This document shows positions 35,656 through 45,700 of a stretch of 46,986 nt of DNA, in pieces. The translations under genes and the position numbers were made by a program. The notes below the pieces were generated by a model. That model was not told where the DNA came from, did no database searches, and was given only the letters and a program-made list of their open reading frames with translations. Positions within the stretch are counted from its first letter, which is position 1. The number at the start of each line of letters is the position of its first letter. The stretch is from JAAYRQ01 sp035647235 (lineage in GTDB: Bacteria; Bacillota; Syntrophomonadia; Syntrophomonadales; Syntrophomonadaceae), in NCBI GenBank assembly GCA_964514235.1, contig CAZEPV010000016.1:1-46986 (forward strand), given 5' to 3'.

Positions 35656-36177
35656 TTAATCTTCTTTGTTACCTTCATCGTCACATTCATACTCAATTAA
35701 GAAATCATCGCAGACGGATATCTTCGCTCCCATTTCTAGATAGTCCATAATATCTTCCGAAATAGTAAATAAATCACAGTCTGTTTCTCTATAACCACCG
35801 ATTTCAACTTACCAGCCGGGGTCAGTGAATGTGTCACTCCCAACAGATGAATCGTAAACACTCCCACCAACAGAAATTTCAAAATTAGAATAGGATATTC
35901 TAATTTGGATATACCGCATATTCACATAATCCTCTTCCTCGTCACGATAAACTATGCCAAATTCAGTACAGGCTCGTGGGGTTGCAAGCGGTAGCCTTTC
36001 AAGCGCATATATTGCATTACCTAATCCGACTACCTGCAATGGCTTAATCTCTGGATGTTTTAAGAATTGACGAGCTGTTTTTATAGCGAGATTAATTGCA
36101 TATCTATCATCTTCGTTTAACTCAAAAACTTCTGAATTATCTTTTATATAATTATCTTCCTTAGATAAATCGGTCAT
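35656..36177 (-). pseudogene. Unknown acidic protein gene with in-frame UAA
   Basis: From ATG 36177 the frame encodes 122 residues (MTDLSKEDNYIKDNSEV to FTDPGW), meets TAA at 35809-35811, and then continues in the same frame for 50 more codons of coding-like sequence (from VEIGGYRETD to the TAA at 35656). Both parts are acidic, and the join reads smoothly, so a 173-residue ancestor with one nonsense change is likely. AAGGAG precedes the ATG and lies in the loop of a CTTTAT/ATAAAG hairpin (36178-36195) that could modulate translation. I recognise no family. Confidence 0.65.
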
Positions 36178-36389
36178 CTTTATCTCCTTATAAAGTGTTC
36201 ATCGTTATTTAACCAGTTCCCCTTCCGCTCGGTGTTCGGTCACTCGTACCGGATTTAACTTTATTTCATGTAATAACATTACCTGCTAACCTAGTAATGT
36301 CCACCAATACCGTAAGTTTAGTACCAGCTCCTCGATATAAGCTGGGTGGGTTTAACACCCAAATTTACTTCACCCCGTCTTTGCCCCTA

Positions 36390-36413
36390 TGGTATACTTA
36401 GAACAAGTGTTCT
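36390..36413 (+). promoter_or_regulatory. Extended -10 promoter with LexA (SOS) box
   Basis: TGGTATACT (36390-36398) is an extended -10 element. Directly after it, GAAC-AAGT-GTTC (36401-36412) matches the Gram-positive LexA/DinR box GAAC-N4-GTTC, including the RNRY centre. The box covers the expected start site, so LexA would block transcription of the next two genes until DNA damage. Two other hairpins lie upstream (ACATTAC/GTAATGT at 36276-36300; TGGGTG/CACCCA at 36343-36361). Confidence 0.65.
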
Positions 36414-36447
36414 TCAGCCTGTTATTCCACATGTGGGAGGTGTTCCT

Positions 36448-37011
36448 ATTAATAATCGCATTGAAAATGTTAAGGACAAAGTTATATTATTTCGTCCCAT
36501 CTATACCGATGAAGGTAATGTAACCGAGCTATTTATTAATTCTAATGGCCAAATAGCTACATCTATTGATTATAGAAACATAACTAGTGTCCGCCCAGCC
36601 TTTGCCCGCTCATTTGCCCTTGATTTATCTGCTCAAGGCCAAATTCTAAAAGAAAAATTTAACCGTCACTTTCCCCTGCCCTTTTATCTCCCTGATAATC
36701 GGGTATTTATTCCACTTAAAATGCGTAAAGCTCGCATTGTAGGCGATAGCACCTATGGCTATGTAGATATTAACCATATCCAAACCGTAAACCAACAAGG
36801 TAAGGCTGTTAATCTAACCTTAGCTTCTGGCCTAAAAATACCCCTTTATACTTCTGCTACTGTAGCCCGTAATAACATTAATATAGGTAAAGAAATTGCT
36901 AGTACCATTTGTAATAAGGAAGATACAGAGGAAGCTAGAGTGTTAGAAGCGGTCAACATTATAGTTAAAAAGATATATAACATTGAGCAGTTGTTGCAAA
37001 AGGTGTTATAA
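36448..37011 (+). CDS. ComK-like protein (ATT start)
   Basis: The roughly 187-residue protein resembles ComK-family competence regulators in overall pattern: an N-terminal IENVKDKVILFRPIY, a central LPDNRVFIPLKMRKARIVGDSTYGYVDI matching ComK's DPSNQIFLFPT...GWISHVHV region, then a glycine-leucine-lysine strand (LASGLKIPLYTS) like ComK's NGKTMELPIS. The similarity is by eye and moderate. A perfect GGAGG (36436-36440) is 7 nt before ATT 36448, and the only other in-frame start nearby, GTG 36433, lacks a site. It is the first gene after the LexA box, 56 nt before a nuclease gene. Confidence 0.6.
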   Translation: MNNRIENVKDKVILFRPIYTDEGNVTELFINSNGQIATSIDYRNITSVRPAFARSFALDLSAQGQILKEKFNRHFPLPFYLPDNRVFIPLKMRKARIVGDSTYGYVDINHIQTVNQQGKAVNLTLASGLKIPLYTSATVARNNINIGKEIASTICNKEDTEEARVLEAVNIIVKKIYNIEQLLQKVL

Positions 37012-37067
37012 ATTCCCATACTATGTTATATTTACATTATAAAAAGATATTAGAATGGAGTAATTTA

Positions 37068-37787
37068 ATGGTTATTAATGAATCTTTTAAGCCTACCGCT
37101 AGTGATTTTGCTGATTATGTTTATTGTGGTGCACAATGGTTTTATAATCATACAGAAGAATCAAATCGGATGCCAGGGAAAGATAAGAATGAGGAAGGTT
37201 GTATAAACTGGGTTTTAAAGGAATTTGATGTTACCAAAGACGATATTATATTTAATGGTACAGGCATTAATAATAAGAAGAAATCCTTATCAGCAGAGGT
37301 TGAACCAGCAGGTACTATTATCAAATGTAAGCCAGATTTAATTATATCCAAGAACACAAAAAACCTTCTTTTTGAATTTAAATCAGTTAAACAACAGCAC
37401 AGTTTAAAATTACCTGAGTTCGATTCAGTTCACGCACAGGTATGGTGCTATACAAAAATAACGGAAATACCAATAAGTCAATTTCATCTTTTAAGATATT
37501 TCGAAGATCCTAACGTAAAATCTTTTGGTTCTCCCCGATACGATCATAGAACATTAACTTCAATCGAGTTAAACGACATTAAATTCCAAAAACTATTTAA
37601 TAATTATATCAAAACAATAGAACTGTTTAAATCAGGCAATTATGAAACAAAAAAGGTTATTTCTAGGTATATAAAGGAAGAAAAACCATTTCTATATTTA
37701 TTTAATCCACCGCAAGAAAACAAATATAAAAAATGTTCTAATTGTATCTATAAAATAAGACCCATCTGTAATTTCCATGGGCTTTAA
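37068..37787 (+). CDS. Cas4/RecB-like PD-(D/E)XK nuclease with iron-sulfur cysteines
   Basis: The 239-residue protein shows a complete RecB/Cas4 nuclease motif set: D90 (KPDLII), E103-x-K105 (FEFKS) and Q124-x3-Y128. Four cysteines are placed like Cas4's cluster ligands: C20 near the N-terminus and C223, C226, C234 at the C-terminus (C-x2-C-x7-C; Cas4 usually has x5). ATG 37068 follows GGAG; an earlier in-frame ATG at 37023 lacks a site. There are no cas genes or CRISPR repeats nearby. It lies behind the LexA box with the ComK-like gene, suggesting a DNA-damage or DNA-uptake role. Confidence 0.82.
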   Translation: MVINESFKPTASDFADYVYCGAQWFYNHTEESNRMPGKDKNEEGCINWVLKEFDVTKDDIIFNGTGINNKKKSLSAEVEPAGTIIKCKPDLIISKNTKNLLFEFKSVKQQHSLKLPEFDSVHAQVWCYTKITEIPISQFHLLRYFEDPNVKSFGSPRYDHRTLTSIELNDIKFQKLFNNYIKTIELFKSGNYETKKVISRYIKEEKPFLYLFNPPQENKYKKCSNCIYKIRPICNFHGL

Positions 37788-37879
37788 TTAATGCAAATAG
37801 TAATACTCCCCCTCCCTATTCCACACCAACAATACAAATTCCTACCATTTTGTTAAATTAAAAACCTTTTCCGCGAATA

Positions 37880-37973
37880 ATTCACCCCCCTACTCCCCAA
37901 TCCCCCACATTTCCGCTATCCTCATCCTCCCCTTATACTCCAATTAATAAAGCTAACGAAAAAACTAGCTTTA
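37880..37973 (+). other. Pyrimidine-rich tract and hairpin before the DUF1659 gene
   Basis: From about 37880 to 37935 the plus strand is almost purely C and T, with runs such as CACCCCCCTACTCCCC. It is followed by a perfect 8-bp hairpin TAAAGCTA/TAGCTTTA (37948-37973, 10-nt loop). The hairpin lies about 15 nt before the GGAGG of the next gene. This could be a structured leader. No known RNA family is recognised. Confidence 0.45.
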
Positions 37974-38001
37974 TAAACCAACTACAAAGGAGGTGTAACC
38001 A

Positions 38002-38226
38002 ATGGCAGTTAACGCAATTCAGTTAGCTACTGACCTTATTTTAGTAATGGACAATGGAATAGGAGCAGCTGGCCAACAACTTAGTATCAATCGAACCTAC
38101 AAAGATGTAAAACCAAATGCTAATAATGAAGACATCTACAATGTAGGTGAGAGTCTTATTTCCCTGCAGGGAAAAGCTAACTTAGCTATTCAACGTAGAG
38201 ACATTTTAGAGCTTGAGCAGGCTTAA
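38002..38226 (+). CDS. DUF1659 small protein
   Basis: The 74-residue protein matches DUF1659: MAV start, LVMDNGIGAAGQQLSINRTYKDVKPNA, then EDIYNVGESLISLQGKANLAIQRRD with an acidic end. AAAGGAGGTG precedes the ATG. DUF1659 genes are commonly found beside DUF2922 and YvrJ genes in Firmicutes; the function is unknown. The DUF2922 gene starts 38 nt later. Confidence 0.85.
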   Translation: MAVNAIQLATDLILVMDNGIGAAGQQLSINRTYKDVKPNANNEDIYNVGESLISLQGKANLAIQRRDILELEQA

Positions 38227-38264
38227 AAAGCAACCATTAATAATTAGGAAAGGAGGCTAATAAG

Positions 38265-38489
38265 ATGGCTATTCAAAAGACTTTGGAGTTGGACTTTATG
38301 AGCCAGCTTAACAAAACCCATCGCATGAGAGTGTATAATGCCAAAGATGATCTTACTTCCTTAGAAATATCAGCTGTAATGGATGAAATTATAACTAGAA
38401 ATATCTTCTCCGGAAGTGGTGGAGAACTTACTGGCAAAGTGGGAGCTCGCATGGTAATCAGAGAAATTACTGACTTTGAGTTTATTTAG
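38265..38489 (+). CDS. DUF2922 small protein
   Basis: The 74-residue protein matches DUF2922: KTLELDFMSQLNKTHRMRVYNAKDDLTSLEISAVMDEIITRNIF, then SGSGGELTGKVGARMVIREITDFEFI. GGAGG precedes the ATG. Together with DUF1659 it forms a two-gene unit ended by a terminator. Function unknown; the two proteins have the same length and may form a complex. Confidence 0.87.
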   Translation: MAIQKTLELDFMSQLNKTHRMRVYNAKDDLTSLEISAVMDEIITRNIFSGSGGELTGKVGARMVIREITDFEFI

Positions 38490-38501
38490 ACTAATAGAAC
38501 G

Positions 38502-38526
38502 GGCGGGGCTAGTACCCGCCTTTTTA
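38502..38526 (+). terminator. Intrinsic terminator after the DUF2922 gene
   Basis: GCGGG (38504-38508) pairs with CCCGC (38516-38520), followed by TTTTT. It separates the DUF1659/DUF2922 unit from YvrJ. Confidence 0.82.
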
Positions 38527-38573
38527 AACACTATCAAGCTTATTACATTTCTAATGATGATAGTATAAGAAAA

Positions 38574-38620
38574 CTTAGACCTCCGCCTGCGTCTAAGGAC
38601 TTGGCGTAAGTCCAGTTTTT
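38574..38620 (+). promoter_or_regulatory. Tandem hairpin leader before the YvrJ gene
   Basis: CTTAGAC (38574-38580) pairs with GTCTAAG (38591-38597), then GGACTT (38597-38602) pairs with AAGTCC (38608-38613), followed by a T-run. The second hairpin looks like a terminator 20 nt before the GGAGG of YvrJ, so attenuation or a small regulatory RNA is possible. Confidence 0.5.
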
Positions 38621-38638
38621 CTAAAAGGAGGGATAAAA

Positions 38639-38863
38639 ATGGAGGATTTAATAAACCTTATTGCTAACGTAGGCTTCCCTATCGCGATAGCAGTCTACTT
38701 ATTAATCCGAATCGAAGGAAAACTAAACCACCTCACTATGGCCATTTGCGAACTTAGAGAGGCCATAATTACCCTGCCTCGGGATAGAATTATATCCTCC
38801 GCAGATGGTTTAAATACTTCTAGGGATAACTACAGGCAGGTACAAACTTATGCAAGCAACTAA
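38639..38863 (+). CDS. YvrJ-family small membrane protein
   Basis: The 74-residue protein has one hydrophobic segment (residues 5-24) and the YvrJ hallmark NVGFPIAIAVYLLIRIEGKL, followed by an amphipathic helix. AAAAGGAGGG precedes the ATG. The amidase gene starts 14 nt before its end. YvrJ function is unknown; its holin-like size and pairing with a cell-wall amidase make a lysis or envelope role conceivable. Confidence 0.85.
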   Translation: MEDLINLIANVGFPIAIAVYLLIRIEGKLNHLTMAICELREAIITLPRDRIISSADGLNTSRDNYRQVQTYASN

Positions 38864-39449
38864 AACTAATCTAACATTCAAAAACTTAAACAACCGGTCC
38901 AAAACTAGCAGGATTATAATTCATCATTCCGCTAGTTTTGATGTGCCAGCCTCAGAAATACATAGATGGCACTTAGAAAGAGGCTTTAGCGGTATCGGCT
39001 ACCACTACATAATTAGACAGGATGGATCTATAGAAGAAGGTCGGCCAATAGAAACTATAGGGGCACATGCCGGAACTGAAGGAAATCATGACAGTGTAGG
39101 AATTTGCTTAACTGGCAACTTTGAAAATTATAACCCTGATCCTAAACAAATTAATTCCTTAATCAACTTAATAAATTACTTGAAAAACTACTACCAGACC
39201 GAACTTGCAGTCGTGCCCCATAAAGACATAACCCCTACCCTATGCCCTGGCAAACTATTCCCGTGGAGTGAACTTAAGGAAAGACTGAAACCATGTATAA
39301 ACTGGCAAGAAGATATTATAAATGAAGCACTTAAAAATGGCCTAATAACAGAATATCACCATCCCCAAGACCTAGCTTCCAAATGGTTCGTTCTCGCAGT
39401 AGGTTTAAACATACTTGAAAAACTAGGAGGATTAAATAATGAAAATTAA
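38850..39449 (+). CDS. N-acetylmuramoyl-L-alanine amidase (Amidase_2/PGRP fold)
   Basis: The 199-residue protein has the amidase-2 core: IIIHHSAS (zinc His), HRWHLERGFSGIGYHYIIRQDGSIEEGRP, GAHAGTEGNHDSVGICLTGNF and PHKDITPTLCPGKLFPW (zinc His and Cys region). It cleaves the lactyl-peptide bond in peptidoglycan. There is no signal peptide, as in phage endolysins. The C-terminal ~50 residues are a short helical tail. It overlaps YvrJ by 14 nt and the next gene by 11 nt. Confidence 0.92.
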   Translation: MQATKTNLTFKNLNNRSKTSRIIIHHSASFDVPASEIHRWHLERGFSGIGYHYIIRQDGSIEEGRPIETIGAHAGTEGNHDSVGICLTGNFENYNPDPKQINSLINLINYLKNYYQTELAVVPHKDITPTLCPGKLFPWSELKERLKPCINWQEDIINEALKNGLITEYHHPQDLASKWFVLAVGLNILEKLGGLNNEN

Positions 39450-39789
39450 AATACCTAAAAACATAACATTACCCAAATTTGCGGATTGGATAAAAACTAA
39501 TACTAATTGCGAAGTGCGGATAAATCAGAAAAGACTTGAAATAGTAGTATTTGCCGATAACATCGAAAAGAATAGATGTGTTCCCCTTATCGCTTATATG
39601 AATGGCAACCATCTTATGGTAACTGAACTAACTGATGATTATTTCAGCCCAGAAGAAGCGTGGCAAGCCTTAGACAACAATGCCCCCCGCTTATCCACCA
39701 ATCCCCTTTTACGACTGGGTAAAAGATCAGTACCTAACGGCCAGAAATGTAAAAGTGGAGCGAATTTTCTAATCCGCTCCACCTCTTGA
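39439..39789 (+). CDS. Hypothetical protein, possibly C-terminally truncated
   Basis: This is a 116-residue protein (MKIKIPKNITLPKFADWIK...) of no recognised family. It is coupled to the amidase gene by an 11-nt overlap. Its last ~12 codons run through the stem of the hairpin at 39755-39782, which serves the opposite gene, so the original C-terminus may have been replaced when the SLH gene became its neighbour. Confidence 0.6.
   Translation: MKIKIPKNITLPKFADWIKTNTNCEVRINQKRLEIVVFADNIEKNRCVPLIAYMNGNHLMVTELTDDYFSPEEAWQALDNNAPRLSTNPLLRLGKRSVPNGQKCKSGANFLIRSTS
39755..39782 (-). terminator. Terminator of the SLH surface protein gene
   Basis: On the minus strand GTGGAGCG (39775-39782 complement) pairs with CGCTCCAC, followed by a T-rich TTTTACATTT. 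It begins 12 nt after the stop codon of the large surface protein gene. Confidence 0.75.
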
Positions 39790-39793
39790 ATAC

Positions 39794-42700
39794 TTAAAAT
39801 TCTAATGACTTCACTATTACGGTTACTGCCTCAGCCCTTGTAGTAGACTGTTTAGGCTTAAAACTTCCATCAGGATAGCCATTAATTACTTTATTGCTAG
39901 CTACTCTCTCTACAGCATTTTTAGCCCACTCCGAAATATCATTTTTGTCCGTAAAGATAACCGACATCCCGTCTGCATCAAACTTAGCCGCATTATTAAT
40001 CATGACTGCCATCTGTTCCCGTGTAATTTGGTCATCAGGCCCAAAGCTATCGTCATTATAACCATTAATTATATTGTAAGCATTAGCAGCTGCTATATAA
40101 TCCCTAGCCCAATGATTGCCGCTGTCTTTAAAGATTTTACCCCCACTTAAAGGTAGACCATAAGCCTTAACCAAGGTTACTGCAAACTCGGCTCTAGTTA
40201 TTGGTCGTTCAGGCAAGAAATTTCCATCAGGATAACCTGAAATAGCCTGTTTATTTACAAGCTTAGTAATGTCCTTCTCAGCCCAGTGCCCCTTTATGTC
40301 TTTGATTATGACTTCCGGTTTTTCTGGTAAAATAACTTGTTCATTCTTCTCTGAGAATACAGCAAATTTAGTAAAATGATTAACTTGACCTGTTACTCTA
40401 CCTTTTACCCAATCTACAATAATATTATCTAGCTGTTCCCACACCTTATTTTGCTCATCATACCAGTAAATATTTACAGTATGTTCGTCTTCATTAGCTT
40501 TTTTCTTATCAAAAGATAGTGTAATAGTTACCGGATATTTAAAGTCATCTTTTCCATCTCTTGTTATATTATATACTTCACTGACTAGCTCACATTGTTC
40601 AGGTATATGATGTGATAGCTCACCCAGCTTTTCTATTAATACATAAATTTCTTTAGCTATAGCATTAGCCGGAACATAAATACTTACACCCATATCACTA
40701 ACTGTTCCCCCATCTGTGCTTATGCGTTGGCCTTTTGGAGTGGTAGCCCCTCCACCTCCACCGCCACCGCCACCGCCTGGCGAAATAGAAACAGGGATAT
40801 AAGCTATAAATTCACTGAATCGGGTTGTCCATATAAATAAATCTTCACCATCAACATACTTGGCATCTACCCTACCATTAGTTAATGCTTCTTTAGCAGC
40901 AGCTAAGGTATTGTTAGATAATACATGAGTAACATTATAAATTGTTCCATTTCTAATTACTTTGACTTCCTTTTTTCCTTGGCCAAGGGCAAAGAGTTTA
41001 ACCGGTTCAGAGAAATTTAGTGAACCATTGTCTACCCCTGCTTTTATAACAAACTGATTATCCCCAAAGTTTTGACTAGGAGTGCTGATAACTACTGGAA
41101 GATTAATAGTTCCATTCCATCCCGAAGGACCTGTAATAATAGTTCCGGCAGGAATATTAACTTGTACTCCATTATTTCCAGTTATGTTCATCTGAGGTGT
41201 TAAGTATTGGCCATTAGTCTGAGGCAGTATAACCTTAGGCTCAGGTGTATTAGTAACTATATTAATAGTTGCATCAGCAGGTTCAGTCCCAGGGCTAAAA
41301 CTAATCACTGCAACTGGTTCACCTTGTGAAAGCGTAATATTTGCCGGAGTTTTATCTAGAACAACTTCTTTATAAATAGGCTCTTCAGAATCTCGATTTA
41401 CCATTAAATTTAATTCCTTAATCTCTCCACTAACCGTAGTCCAATCTATTTTTGTTTCATGAAATGCATTCATTCCGTTTACCCGAAACTGTATCTTTTC
41501 CCCATGTTGAAAATGGATTTGTTCAATGATAAGTCGATCACCTAATGAAAGACCATACTGACCATTTGTAAAACTCTTACTAGCAATAACTTTCCCATCA
41601 ACTACAACATCAATAGTTCCTTCAGAAACAACAGCCCCATTTTCATAATTAACTAGTCCGAATAGTGCTAACGGCAATTCGGGTATTGTGCTTGCATTTT
41701 CATTATTATTAAAAAGCATTTCTTCCGAGATTGGGCTCTGGCTTAAACCGCCTCCCCCAGCACCCGGACTACCACCACCGCCACCACCAGCAATGGGATA
41801 AGGATAAAAATTACTTCCTTCGTAAATAGCATCAACTGGGGTACTACTAAAGCCTGCTAATTCATTATCTTCTAATGCATAAACCCAGTAGCCTAAGCCA
41901 GCAAACATAAACGGTACCCTATTATCACCCCTAACATAAATCCATCCATATTGGTCACCTACTTTTTGACTAATAACTTGGCTATATCTACCGTCTAAAG
42001 ATGCTAAGACCCGATTAGTATCCATTCGATAACCATTAACAGAACCTACATCTAATGCCGGGCCTACTAAGTTCCAGCCTTTTTTTATTGCTTTCGTATA
42101 CCCGATGGATAAGTTATTATAAGGAATAAGCTTTGCCGATGAAGAATTATTTTCCTTTACCTTAACATACAAGGCATCCATAGGGTGTAATTGTGTTTTT
42201 GCGTCAACTTCAATCCATTTTTTATTAATAGAATCATAAGCATAAATAATATCAATGTTATTTACATCAACAATTTCGCTGACTGTATCCTCTTCTAGCC
42301 TTAAAGGTACTGAGAGAGTATTCCAACCTGAAGTTAATTCTATTTCGTAGTAATTTTTAGGTACAACTAAAACCCAGATATTGCCCGGTGCAAACTTGAA
42401 CTGTTGATTATCTACAGTGAAGGACATTGAAGAATTCATATTTTGTTTTTCCCATTGCCCTTGCCAGGATTTGCCGTCTCGATAGAAAGAGGCTGTCCCA
42501 GACCCAGTAATATCAGGATTAATAACCCACTCCTTTATATCATCTCTATATATTTGTTCATGGGGGGCATAAACTACTACTACGTTATTTGCTGTTACTG
42601 CTAAGCCGTCACCCGCTACTACCACGTTACCTTTTTCTTTTCTTGAATAATTTTTGTTTTGCTCACTCCAAGTGTATTCAACTTCGTAATCTTGCCCAGT

Positions 42701-45700
42701 AAATTGGACGTTAATTAAGGGTGCAGGGTGTCCACCTAGCATATCCCCCCTAGTATAATCTATTGACCCGCCAATAGTACTACCTCGATCTGCAATACCC
42801 TGATTTATTAGTTCGGTACTCGTATATAAATTGTGAGGTGGTATTTGACCAGAATTGTTACGATAAAAATATGGGCTAGAATTATATATTTCATCAAAAT
42901 CTAATATTGAAGAATAACGAATCATATTAAGAGAATCAGGACTACCACCACAATGGGCGAATGCTCCCCCATGACCTGCCATTAATTCGACTAAATGACT
43001 TCTAGCACTTCGAACTGGTCCTATCTGATCTATTTGTTTAGCTAAATCAAACACAGCTAGAAATCTAGTAATCCCCGGAGCCACTGCTGTTTCATATACC
43101 ATTTCTGCTTCGTTTAAGCCCCATTGTGGCCTAGCATTAGGATGGTTGTCTATCGGTATACTAACTGTTGAATTAACAAACTCAATTCCTTGTACTACCC
43201 TAATGATTAAATTTTCTTTTTCTCCATTATCAAATTCGACGGTTAATGCCAATTCTGTTCCAGCCGGAACCATAGCAATGGGAACTGGTAATAAACTGGT
43301 TAATGCTTGCCTAATACAAAGACTCGCTGTTCCATCACCATGGTCTGTTACAGTGTAATGCAGATGTTCTTGTGGTGAAATGGAAATTGCGCCACCTAAA
43401 GCACTACCAGTTATTCTTACTATTTTACTAGCTGTTCCCCAAGTGATATTTACCGTGAAATCGCTAGGATGATTTTTATTCAAATTAATTATTCTTGGGC
43501 TTATTTTATCTGGTTCTTCAATAGGTACTTCTACTCTAGCGAATTTTGCTATTAAATCTCTATCTATTGTAACTGTAAATGTATAATTCCTATCTTCACT
43601 AATTTCTTCCCCATTCTCTTCCCAGTGGCTAAAAACATACTCTTCGTTAGGAATAGCCTTTATAGTTATAGTGCTATCTGGAATATATAATCCACCACCA
43701 CTTACTATGCCCCCCTCAAAAGGATCAACAGATATACTAATGTTTTTAGCACCTTCTGGAGCTACAATCACCTTTACCTGAGCGGCAAGATTATTAGTAT
43801 TAATAACACCTTCTTCTAATACTAATGTACCGGTAAAGAGATATTCCCCCGATATATTGGCATCATATTCAGGTGATCCTTCATTCCACACTATTTCCAA
43901 ATTGAGCTTAATGTTATTAAATAGGATTACTTCTACCTCATTGGGTAAGTTCAATTCAGTCTTTGTTGTCCCCAAAGCAACATTTATATCTTTTATGGCA
44001 GTCACTTTTTTAATACTATTTACATCGATTTCTTTAAAGGTGTACCCCTTTTGCTTGGCAAATCTATCCGCGGTAGAGCCTTTCTCACCTTTAATAATTA
44101 AATTAGCTGGATGTCCTTGGTTATTATTAAAGGCCGTTTCATCAATATAAGTTACCGTTATTGGTATAGTTACAGAAGTCAGTTGGTTGCCATAAAATGC
44201 CTGACTCTCAATACTTCTTACACTATCGGGAATTATTACAGATTTAAGCTGGTTATTGGCGAAAGCGTTCCAGCCAATACTGGTAACATTATCGGAAATA
44301 GTTATAGAAGTAAGTTTATTATTGCTAAAAGCCCCACCGCTTATTGTTGTGATACTACTTGGCAAGGTTATGGTTGTTAATTGGTTACCATTAAAAGCTG
44401 AATTACCGATAGTGGTTACACTATCTGGTATAGTAACTGCTGTTAGTTGGTTGCCGCTAAAAGCTGAACTGCCGATATTAGTCACACTATCTGGGATAGT
44501 TACTGTCGTTAATTGGTTGTTATAAAACGCTTCATTACCTATATTTGTTACTCCATCTGGTATTGTAACTGTTGTTAACTGATTACCGCTAAAAGCTGAA
44601 CTGCCGATATTAGTCACACTATCTGGAATATCTACTGTTGTTAGTTGGTTACGATTAAAAGCTGAACTTCCGATGCTTGTTACACTATTCCCCATAGATA
44701 CTGATGTTAGACGATTATTATTAAAAGCCTCATCACTAATCCAGGTCACACTATCTGGTATAACTACCTCGGTTAAGCCTTTTCCCGTAAACGCCCTAAG
44801 CCCAATACTTACTACAGGCAATCCCTCAATTTCCGCAGGGATTTCTATAACGGTACTTGTCCCCGTATACCCAGTTATCTCTACTCCATCACCTGATGCC
44901 ATCAGCTGGTATGTAAATTCTCCGTCATCATCATTCCCATTAATTGCTTCGAAAGTATAATCCTTTTCTTGGGCTATTCTATGTGCTTCCGAGCCTTTCT
45001 CACCTTTAATAATTAAATTAGCTGGATGCCCTTGGTTATCATTAAAGGCCGTTTCATCAATATAAGTTACCGTTATTGGTATAGTTACAGACGTCAGTTG
45101 GTTGCCATAAAATGCCTGACTCCCAATACTTCTTACACTATCGGGAATTATTATAGATTTAAGCTGGTTATTGGCGAAAGCGTTCCAGCCAATACTGGTA
45201 ACATTATCGGAAATAGTTATAGAAGTAAGTTTATTATTGCTAAAAGCCCCACCGCTTATTGTTGTGATACTACTTGGCAAGGTTATGGTTGTTAATTGGT
45301 TACCATTAAAAGCTGAATTACCGATAGTGGTTACACTATCTGGTATAGTAACTGCTGTTAGTTGGTTGCCGCTAAAAGCTGAACTGCCGATATTAGTCAC
45401 ACTATCTGGGATAGTTACTGTCGTTAATTGGTTGTTATAAAACGCTTCATTACCTATATTTGTTACTCCATCTGGTATTGTAACTGTTGTTAACTGATTA
45501 CCGCTAAAAGCTGAACTGCCGATATTAGTCACACTATCTGGGATAGTTACTGTCGTTAATTGGTTGTTATAAAACGCTTCATTACCTATATTTGTTACTC
45601 CATCTGGTATTGTAACTGTTGTTAACTGATTACCGCTAAAAGCTGAACTGCCGATATTAGTCACACTATCTGGAATATCTACTGTTGTTAGTTGGTTACG

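Noticed and set aside
37068..37787. CRISPR-associated Cas4
   Set aside because: There are no cas1, cas2 or repeat arrays nearby, so I call it Cas4/RecB-like and not part of a CRISPR locus.
38850..39789. Intact prophage in the 35.4-39.8 kb region
   Set aside because: No integrase, capsid, portal or terminase genes are visible; an amidase and small proteins alone do not make a prophage.
45171..45440. Plus-strand 89-residue frames opposite the leucine-rich repeats, present in duplicate
   Set aside because: They are antisense shadows of the repeat-coding strand, with no ribosome site and duplicated only because the DNA is.
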